Part shown: positions 1 to 4,253 of the stretch, one piece after another
How positions within the stretch are numbered: the first letter of the stretch is position 1
How the letters are laid out: each line of letters begins with the position of its first letter
NCBI GenBank assembly: GCA_027335515.1
Contig: DAHWHT010000386.1
Location: 1-5,780, forward strand
Length of the DNA stretch: 5,780 nucleotides
Source: Clostridia bacterium
Lineage (GTDB): Bacteria > Bacillota_E > RBS10-35 > JAJYVN01
Direction of reading: 5' to 3'
Position numbers and translations under genes: made by a program
The notes under the pieces: generated by a model
The model's input: the letters and a program-made list of their open reading frames with translations, nothing else
What the model was told of the DNA's origin: nothing
Databases searched by the model: none

Positions 1-352
1 ACCGGAACTCTCCCACCGCCGCCCCTCCCGCCCGTCGCCCGTCGGCGCTGCCCTGCCAGCCTTCGCCACCAAGCGACCTCGGGCACCGTATCAGGCTGGG
101 GCGGGAGGGGTCAAACCCCGGATTAGCCGGATAATAGTGGCTGGGAGTGTTGGTTTTTCGATGATTATGGCGTGTGAAGTTTCGCGCTTTTTCCGGAGCC
201 CTCTGGCCGGGCGTTGGGGACCGCCGAGACCCAGTTGCGGGATAAGGCACGTATGTTCCCCTAAACAAGCACTTTTTACCTTTGGTGCATGAGCATTGTT
301 GAGCCCGAGGCGCCGATGCTATTCGTTCGCTTCTGGGGCCGCGACTTTGCCA
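1..352. other. Left-hand region without a supportable gene
   Basis: No gene is convincing here. One plus frame (from base 2 to the TGA at 290-292) and one minus frame (from about 370 leftwards to the window edge) lack stops, but in GC-rich DNA this is expected by chance. Neither has a recognisable motif or a good ribosome-binding site. The region contains a GC-rich 12-bp inverted repeat (22-33 with 99-110) and a short tandem repeat, CCGGATTAG/CCGGATAAT, at 118-135. The part from about 160 to 290 is less GC-rich than the rest and looks intergenic. Confidence 0.5.
22..110. repeat. 12-bp GC-rich inverted repeat
   Basis: CCCCTCCCGCCC at 22-33 is the exact reverse complement of GGGCGGGAGGGG at 99-110, with a 65-nt spacer. 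The arms are low-complexity C/G runs, so a chance match is possible. No function is assigned. Confidence 0.35.
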
Positions 353-394
353 TTGACCTCCTCCCCACGGCTAAAGCCGGGGGGAGGAGGTCAA
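353..394. repeat. Near-perfect 42-nt palindrome, IS605-end-like
   Basis: The 14-base arm TTGACCTCCTCCCC (353-366) pairs perfectly with GGGGAGGAGGTCAA (381-394). Inside it CGGC-TAAA-GCCG (368-379) forms a second 4-bp stem, with only one mismatched pair (A367/G380). The tetraloop-type core GGC-TAAA-GCC resembles the GCC-TTTA-GGC core of the tnpB right-end hairpin in this window, so this may be the terminal hairpin of another IS200/IS605-type element or relic. The right arm also contains AGGAGGT, a strong Shine-Dalgarno sequence just before the TTG at 396, so in a transcript the hairpin would hide that site. Structure is seen directly; both roles are inferred. Confidence 0.6.
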
Positions 395-395
395 C

Positions 396-647
396 TTGCG
401 GGAGATTGAAAAGACCCGGAGAATCATTGCCGGCCCGGACAAGCCTCATCGCTCCACCATCGCCCGCGCCGTCTGCGAGCGCTCCCGCTGGGGGAAACCC
501 GACGGCGGGCTCAAGGTCGTGTCTTGCAACGTGGCGCTGGGCCGCATGGACGCCCGTGGTTGGATCACGCTGCCGCCGCCCCTGCGGAACGCGGCGGGAG
601 AGTCCATGCACTACGATGCACCGGCAAGCCGCGCGGCGGCGTGTTGA
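396..647 (+). pseudogene. DruA/DUF4338-like N-terminal fragment
   Basis: The 83-residue reading frame matches the conserved N-terminal winged-helix-like segment of the DUF4338/DruA family (Druantia defence protein DruA and related proteins linked to transposases). Visible signature residues are R19, C27, W32, P35-D-G-G-L-K40, C44, R50, G55 and L59-P-P-P62. Full DruA proteins are several hundred residues, and here similarity stops after the LPPP motif, about base 582. The last 20 codons look unrelated and overlap the 3' end of the converging parM-like gene. It is therefore a broken gene or a stand-alone DNA-binding remnant. The frame has no ATG; TTG at 396 follows AGGAGGT by four bases, but that site lies inside the palindrome. 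I am fairly confident of the family and unsure whether it is expressed. Confidence 0.6.
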
Positions 648-1585
648 AATCCCAGGGCGTTGGTGTACAACGCCTCCTCTGGGTAGAGAGCGATCTGGCC
701 CTGCGCGACGCCGGCTAGTCGCGAGCCAAGCAACACGGACCCGCCGCCGACCAGAGCAGCGGCCTCGACGCGGCCAAAGTCGGCGCCCATGCGGCGGGCA
801 ATTTCGGTGCGGATCAACGCGGCCAGGGCGTCTAGCATCTCAACCGCGGCCTCCGGGCCACCGACGACTTGTGCGTGCCAAGTTACTGGACGTGTGAGAG
901 CGGCGGTGGCTATGTCGGATGGGGGCAGGTGTCCGGTGGCGCGCTCAATCATGCTGGCTAGTTGTTCGGCGGCGGTGGACACGCCGGCTTCGATGGAGAA
1001 GGACAGCTCGACCAGCGGGGCCAGGTCGTGCAGGCGCAGGCAGAGGACATCAGTTGTGCGTGTCCCGACATCGACCACCAGGCCGTATCCGGTCCCGTTG
1101 GGCCAGCGGCCCGTGAGGGCGAGGTGAAGAGCGGCGCCGACGCCCTGGGGGCGCAGCGCGAGTCTTGTCAGGCGGACCGTGCGTGCCTGACCGTTTTGAC
1201 CGAGGTGCAGGGTGCGGCCTTCCAGTGCCGCGCGAGCGGTTTCCCGCTCCTGCGCGAAAGCCGACAGTGGCGTGCCGCTTCCCAGCACTACATCTCCTTC
1301 CGCTCCGGTGGCCCATAGGGCGGCGGCGAGCAGGGGCATGGCTTCGGGATCAGCGAGTCGGCCATCGGCGAACGGTCGGTGCGCTCCGGGGCGGGAGGCC
1401 GCAGGTTCACCTGCGACGAATGCGCGACCGTCGAGGTACATAGGCTGGTCCACGGCGCCGAGCCCCCATGTCTCGGCGCCAGCGGCGTGGGGGACCCATG
1501 CCGCTGGCAGGATACCGTGGCGACCTTGGGCGTCGACCCACTTGATCATGCCGAATCCGATGTCGATTCCGAGCGGGGCGGGCAT
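611..1585 (-). CDS. parM-like: ParM/StbA-type actin-like ATPase
   Basis: Predicted 324-residue cytoplasmic actin-fold ATPase of the ParM/StbA group, whose members polymerise with ATP to push plasmid copies apart. The nucleotide-binding motifs are present in order: phosphate-1 D8-I-G-F with K15, phosphate-2 DVGTRTTD at 172-179, the adenosine loop VGGGS at 279-283, and NALGF at 309-313 near the C-terminus as in other ParM-like proteins. The length is normal. I chose the ATG at 1585 because AGGAG (1599-1595) lies nine bases upstream and the protein then begins directly before the GIDIG strand. An in-frame ATG at 1645 would add 20 unconserved residues. No ParR-like gene follows, since the downstream side is occupied by the DruA fragment. 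The partner may be lost, encoded elsewhere, or unnecessary, as for single-protein actin-like systems. The family call is firm; a role in DNA segregation is inferred. Confidence 0.82.
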   Translation of the reverse strand: MPAPLGIDIGFGMIKWVDAQGRHGILPAAWVPHAAGAETWGLGAVDQPMYLDGRAFVAGEPAASRPGAHRPFADGRLADPEAMPLLAAALWATGAEGDVVLGSGTPLSAFAQERETARAALEGRTLHLGQNGQARTVRLTRLALRPQGVGAALHLALTGRWPNGTGYGLVVDVGTRTTDVLCLRLHDLAPLVELSFSIEAGVSTAAEQLASMIERATGHLPPSDIATAALTRPVTWHAQVVGGPEAAVEMLDALAALIRTEIARRMGADFGRVEAAALVGGGSVLLGSRLAGVAQGQIALYPEEALYTNALGFQHAAARLAGAS

Positions 1586-1594
1586 ATGGCATCG

Positions 1595-1611
1595 CTCCTG
1601 AGTGTTGTATA
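1595..1611 (-). promoter_or_regulatory. Leader of parM-like gene: candidate -10 and RBS
   Basis: On the minus strand TATACA (1611-1606) resembles a -10 hexamer, and AGGAG (1599-1595) is a good ribosome-binding site for the ATG at 1585. They are so close that the transcript leader would be short, about 15 bases. No clear -35 hexamer is seen. The ribosome site is well supported; the promoter is tentative. Confidence 0.4.
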
Positions 1612-1671
1612 AAGGCCGCACTCGTGGCCAGTGGCTCCCTATCACCGCAGGCCCTGGGGAACGCGCGGAAC

Positions 1672-1692
1672 TACTCGGTTGTACTCGGATTG
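1672..1692. repeat. Tandem 10/11-bp direct repeat upstream of parM-like gene
   Basis: TACTCGGTTG (1672-1681) is followed immediately by TACTCGGATTG (1682-1692), about 90 bases upstream of the parM-like start. Plasmid parM loci commonly carry a centromere or operator of short direct repeats just upstream, bound by ParR. Two imperfect copies are few for a centromere, so this is only a candidate binding site. Confidence 0.35.
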
Positions 1693-1708
1693 GTATGTGC
1701 CTGGAGGA

Positions 1709-1768
1709 TTAAGCAGTGGACCAAGCGAGGTAGAACGACAGCACGGGATCTACAATGAAACGTGCGAG
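1709..1768 (-). pseudogene. Possible C-terminal scrap of the interrupted ATPase
   Basis: The minus frame ending at the TAA at 1711-1709 reads ARFIVDPVLSFYLAW followed by S-T-A-stop. This aromatic DP-x-L-x-FYL-x-W pattern resembles, from memory, the C-terminal end of some AAA-type ATPases. It lies on the left flank of the TnpB element, on the same strand as the N-terminal ATPase fragment on the right flank. If both come from one gene, most of the middle has been deleted. The frame continues upstream only as antisense of tnpB. This is a weak, short call. Confidence 0.25.
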
Positions 1769-1772
1769 AGGG

Positions 1773-1792
1773 CTGCCGCCTGAAGGCGGCAG
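1773..1792. repeat. Left-end subterminal hairpin of TnpB element
   Basis: The 8-bp perfect stem CTGCCGCC/GGCGGCAG with a TGAA loop lies 48 bases before the tnpB start. In IS200/IS605 elements such imperfect-palindrome hairpins are recognised by TnpA on single-stranded DNA. Its GC arms resemble those of the right-end hairpin, supporting a matched pair of ends. Confidence 0.65.
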
Positions 1793-1840
1793 ATGAATCG
1801 CGCTCTTCCCTTGTGGTTCCTGATCCGGCATATTAGAGGA

Positions 1841-2998
1841 ATGAGGACGTTCGAGTATCGGCTGTATCCCAACCGCTCTCAGGGCAAAGCGCTCATGGCC
1901 TGCCTGATCGAGTCGCGGCAGGTGTATAACGCCATGCTCGAAGCGTCCAAGGTCCGGTACGACACCGAAGGCAAGTTCCTCTTCAAGTACGACCTGTGCG
2001 AGCTGTTCAAGGGCCACGCCCCCGAGCACGTCCCCGCAACTGTCGTCCAATGCCTCGCTGACCGGCTGGACAAGTCCCTGCGGCGGTTCCTGTTCACCAA
2101 GGAGCAGGGAGAGCGATGCGGCTTCCCCAGATTCAAGGGCGACAACCGCTGGCACTCCATCCACTTGCGGCAGTTCGACAAAGGGAAGGACGTCTGGATT
2201 GACGGGCGGTTCCTGCGCGTTCCCGCCAAAATCGGCAAGGTCATCAAGATCAAGATACATCGGCCCCTGGAGGGAACTCCGAAGACGTGCCACCTCGTTT
2301 TGCGGGCAGACGGACACTGGTACGCACTGATTGTGTGCGAGACGGCGCCGGTTGTGCCGTGCGAGCCGTGCGAGCACCGTGCCGTTGGCATCGACGTGGG
2401 GTTGAAGTCCTTCCTGACCGACAGCGACGGGCGCACGGTAGAGAACCCGCGCTTCCTGCGGGAATCCCTCTCCACGCTGGCGCATAAGCAGCGCGTCCTG
2501 TCGCGGCGCGTCAAGGGCAGCCGTCGTCGTCGCAAGGCGGCCAAGGCTGTAGCGCGGATTCACCTCACCATCGGTCGGCAGCGCAGGGACTTCCACTTCA
2601 AGACGGCCAAACCATACGCTGAGCAATGCGGAATCATCGCCGTCGAAGACCTGAACGTGAAGGGAATGGGGCGCAACCACCACCTCGCCCGCGCTATCGC
2701 GGACGCCTCGTGGGGCGCGTTTGTGGACATTCTCGAAGCCAAGGCTGAAAGCGCCGGACATCGAGTCGTCCGCGTACCCGCGCGCTTCACGAGTCAGAAG
2801 TGCAGTCGCTGCGGCGCCATGGTCCCGAAGTCCCTCAGCGTGCGGACGCACATCTGCACCTCCTGCGGGTACGTGGCCGACCGGGACCACAACGCCGCGC
2901 GGAACATCTTGGACCGAGCAGTCAACGGCTGGGGCGCAGCCGTCGGGGAGCGGGAAGGGATCGCCGCCCGCGTCGAACCGAGAAGCCGCTGCCTTTAG
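1841..2998 (+). CDS. tnpB: TnpB RNA-guided endonuclease (OrfB, IS605 family)
   Basis: This 385-residue protein belongs to the TnpB family, ancestor of Cas12, which uses a guide RNA from the element's right end to cut DNA next to a short target-adjacent motif. The N-terminal wedge begins with the typical MRTFEYRLYPN. The RuvC triad is intact: D185 in AVGIDVGLKS, E269 in VEDLNVKGM, and D349 in DRDHNAARN. The zinc finger is complete, with C321/C324 and C339/C342. An arginine/lysine-rich stretch at 222-235 fits nucleic acid binding. Length is normal. The ATG at 1841 matches the family start; an ATG at 1793 lies in the left hairpin region and adds 16 unconserved residues. AGAGGA touches the chosen ATG, closer than usual. 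The tail after the RuvC domain (about 363-385) looks unstructured and its DNA probably doubles as guide-RNA scaffold. No TnpA is present. All visible catalytic residues suggest an active nuclease. Confidence 0.9.
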   Translation: MRTFEYRLYPNRSQGKALMACLIESRQVYNAMLEASKVRYDTEGKFLFKYDLCELFKGHAPEHVPATVVQCLADRLDKSLRRFLFTKEQGERCGFPRFKGDNRWHSIHLRQFDKGKDVWIDGRFLRVPAKIGKVIKIKIHRPLEGTPKTCHLVLRADGHWYALIVCETAPVVPCEPCEHRAVGIDVGLKSFLTDSDGRTVENPRFLRESLSTLAHKQRVLSRRVKGSRRRRKAAKAVARIHLTIGRQRRDFHFKTAKPYAEQCGIIAVEDLNVKGMGRNHHLARAIADASWGAFVDILEAKAESAGHRVVRVPARFTSQKCSRCGAMVPKSLSVRTHICTSCGYVADRDHNAARNILDRAVNGWGAAVGEREGIAARVEPRSRCL

Positions 2999-3014
2999 GC
3001 GGCGGAGTTGTCAC
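2890..3014 (+). ncRNA. Predicted TnpB guide RNA scaffold (omega/re RNA)
   Basis: TnpB elements make a right-end RNA whose scaffold overlaps the 3' part of tnpB and whose guide is the flanking host sequence. Here the right-end hairpin overlaps the tnpB stop codon (2996-2998 inside the loop and stem), as expected. The 5' limit is a guess. If the element ends at 3014, the guide would be the roughly 16-20 bases starting at 3015, which lie at the edge of the broken ATPase gene. Position and existence are inferred from family knowledge plus the hairpin. Confidence 0.45.
2986..3005. repeat. Right-end hairpin overlapping tnpB stop
   Basis: CCGCTGCC (2986-2993) pairs with GGCGGCGG (2998-3005) over eight base pairs including one G-T pair, around a TTTA loop. 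It contains the tnpB TAG and is followed by AGTTGTCAC, a plausible right cleavage end. It is the expected right-end structure of an IS200/IS605 element and part of the guide-RNA scaffold. Confidence 0.65.
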
Positions 3015-3299
3015 GATCTCCGGTGCGGTCGTTTCCGCAGTACAACGGAAGCGCCGATGCCCCCAACCGGCCGACGATAAGATTTTACGCCAGAGACACG
3101 TTTCCCCTGCACCGGAAGGGCCGGTGAGCACGACCTGTCCCCCGGCGGTTTCCAAGGAATCGGCAAGCAGCCTTTCCAGGTCGCCGTCATCGCGAGTGAC
3201 GTATGTATGGTCTGGGAATCCGCTGCCGTCGAACACCTCACGAACACGCAGGATTGGTCCATCACTCCCTGGCAACCAACGGGCGATGGTGTTCAGCAT
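3010..3299 (-). pseudogene. N-terminal fragment of a P-loop (AAA-type) ATPase
   Basis: About 96 residues remain, starting at the ATG at 3299. They resemble the beginning of an AAA-family ATP-binding protein: a lead-in with R-E-V-F-D-G-S-G and an HTYV segment (31-34), an acidic helix with ERLL, then strand QVVLTG and a P-loop at 60-67. The P-loop reads GPSGAGET instead of the expected GKT/GKS: the invariant lysine is E66 (codon GAA at 3104-3102, one base from AAA). Reading continues to the right end of the TnpB element, where the host sequence stops. A full member would need several hundred more residues. The ribosome site (GGAGGGGG, about ten or more bases before the ATG) is distant. Loss of both the P-loop lysine and the C-terminal part makes this a dead gene. 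The exact subfamily is not known. Confidence 0.55.
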
Positions 3300-3414
3300 T
3301 TGGTTTGTTTCCCCCTCCCGTTCCCCTGGCCTCTCCTGAACCGCTCCGGTCTTGCTGAAGCGAGTTACGGCTCGGTATCCGGCCAGTACCAGGAAGGTTA
3401 TCCGCGAAAACGCC

Positions 3415-3458
3415 GCCCACGCTTTTTGAGACGCGCCAGCGGCTCAAATAGCGTGGGC
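3415..3458 (-). terminator. 44-nt stem-loop, possible operon terminator
   Basis: GCCCACGCT (3415-3423) pairs with AGCGTGGGC (3450-3458). After one T/T mismatch the stem continues with TTTGAG/CTCAAA (3425-3430 with 3443-3448), one more mismatch, and CGC/GCG around a GCCA loop. It lies 62 bases past the stop of the DUF4389 gene. On the minus strand it is followed by GGCGTTTTCG, a weak T-run, so termination is plausible but not typical. It could instead be a repetitive palindromic element. The structure is certain, its role is not. Confidence 0.4.
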
Positions 3459-3520
3459 AGGACTGCTGGTGTTCGGTCTCAATTCGCGTGGTCAGTAGCA
3501 CGCGGCCCAGAGTGCTTTGC

Positions 3521-3826
3521 TCAAACTTCGGAACCGAAGGTAAAAGGCGGATAGCGGTCGGTGATTCCCGCGTTCCAGAGGATGACACGCATTGTCCAGC
3601 GTTGGTAACCGACCATGAATTCCCACAGCCCGCCGGGCATCCGGCCTGTGAAGAGGACGATCCAGTATCCGATCCAGCGTCCGATCAGCCAAATTGGGAA
3701 GATGAGGGCCAGGATGATCAGGTGTGGTAGCAACAGCAAGTATTTGATGTCAAAGATGCCCAATAGAGCAAGTAGCCTAGAGTTACGAGGGGACGGCGTT
3801 GCCGTGATGTTGGTTTCGTATGGCAT
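3521..3826 (-). CDS. DUF4389 family membrane protein
   Basis: A 101-residue protein with a membrane region around residues 29-62 (KYLLLLPHLIILALIFPIWL, then WIGYWIVLF). It is followed by the conserved DUF4389 block: FTGRMPGGLWEF (59-70), GYQRWTMRV (73-81) and TDRYPPF (89-95). These match the family pattern FTGrYPxxL, RWxxRV and TDxYPPF. The biochemical role of DUF4389 is not established; proteins are short and membrane-bound. The ATG at 3826 is chosen because AAAGGA (3838-3833) sits six bases upstream. An upstream in-frame ATG at 3877 would overlap the previous gene. It starts 25 bases after the stop of the preceding gene and is the last gene of the minus-strand operon, with a strong stem-loop beyond its end. 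The family assignment is confident. Confidence 0.82.
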   Translation of the reverse strand: MPYETNITATPSPRNSRLLALLGIFDIKYLLLLPHLIILALIFPIWLIGRWIGYWIVLFTGRMPGGLWEFMVGYQRWTMRVILWNAGITDRYPPFTFGSEV

Positions 3827-3851
3827 GGTTTTTCCTTTCGTGGAATGGCTG

Positions 3852-4253
3852 TCACTGGATTTTAGCGAGAAGGGCATGGATTTGCGCTTGCTGTTCCGCC
3901 GGGAGACGCTGCATAGATTTGGCCATCCTGGTCGCGTCCACCGTGTCTCCTGTTCGTTTGGCCAGTGCGATTCGCACCGCCCATGCCGCGGGGTGGGTGG
4001 CGTCTGGTGTGCCGGGTAACCAGAATTCGGCGGGGGGCGCAGGTGTCCCCTTCCTCTGGTACCAGGCTTCCGCCGCGCGCGTCGCGGCTAGTAAGGTGGC
4101 CTGTTCCGCGCTGGTGATGGTTCCCTGGACGGCGGTGATAATGGCGCGTTGCTGTTCGGCGGGCAGGTCGCGGATCCCGATGGCGCCGCAGGCGGCGCCG
4201 AAGGGATCTCCGGCGGCCAGAGGTTCGAGAATGGCTTGTTCCAAGACATTCAC
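3852..4253 (-). CDS. Unrecognised alanine-rich helical protein
   Basis: About 133 residues, soluble, rich in Ala and Gln and probably mostly helical; I do not recognise a family. The hexapeptide LPAEQQ occurs twice (residues 30-35 and 117-122), each followed by a hydrophobic helix (RAIITAV and AQIHALL) and preceded by an aspartate 14 residues earlier, suggesting two related helical units separated by a Trp/Pro-rich middle (AWYQRKG, EFWLPG, HPAAW). The start is not certain. GTG at 4253 overlaps the TGA of the upstream gene as GTGA. TTG at 4244 would use AAGGTGA five bases before it. An ATG directly after the TGA is in the wrong frame. The overlap indicates translational coupling with the CpaE/TadZ-like gene, so it may work with that protein. 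Confidence 0.65.
   Translation of the reverse strand: MNVLEQAILEPLAAGDPFGAACGAIGIRDLPAEQQRAIITAVQGTITSAEQATLLAATRAAEAWYQRKGTPAPPAEFWLPGTPDATHPAAWAVRIALAKRTGDTVDATRMAKSMQRLPAEQQAQIHALLAKIQ

Larger units (their letters stand above)
1755..3014 (+). mobile_element. IS200/IS605-family TnpB-only element
   Basis: The element is defined by the tnpB gene and a subterminal hairpin at each end: left CTGCCGCC-TGAA-GGCGGCAG (1773-1792) and right CCGCTGCC-TTTA-GGCGGCGG (2986-3005). IS200/IS605 elements have such hairpins instead of terminal inverted repeats and make no target duplication. Both ends given here are estimates: the right end is placed at the TCAC at 3011-3014, nine bases past the hairpin, and the left end a few bases before the left hairpin. 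There is no tnpA Y1 transposase, so movement would need TnpA in trans. On the right it abuts a truncated minus-strand ATPase gene. Confidence 0.7.

Noticed and set aside
276..611. 111-codon minus frame across the DruA-like fragment
   Set aside because: It is the antisense shadow of the DruA-like frame, with low-complexity Arg/Gly/Ala composition and no motifs.
289..897. 202-codon plus-strand frame starting MSIVEPEAPMLFVRFWGRDF
   Set aside because: The first 20 or so residues look protein-like, but there is no ribosome site. The frame then runs through the palindrome and antisense to the parM-like gene as arginine/proline-rich sequence. At most it is a short remnant ending near the palindrome.
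1583..1645. Upstream ATG at 1645 for the parM-like gene
   Set aside because: The 20 added residues would cover the likely -10 region and the AGGAG site that serves the ATG at 1585.
1709..2890. 393-codon open frame antisense to tnpB
   Set aside because: It mirrors the tnpB codons on the opposite strand in GC-rich DNA, has no family motifs and no ribosome site. Only its last 17-18 codons, outside tnpB, were considered separately.
3207..3554. 115-codon plus-strand frame between tnpB and the DUF4389 gene
   Set aside because: It lies antisense to the ATPase fragment and crosses the 44-nt stem-loop; there is no recognisable domain.
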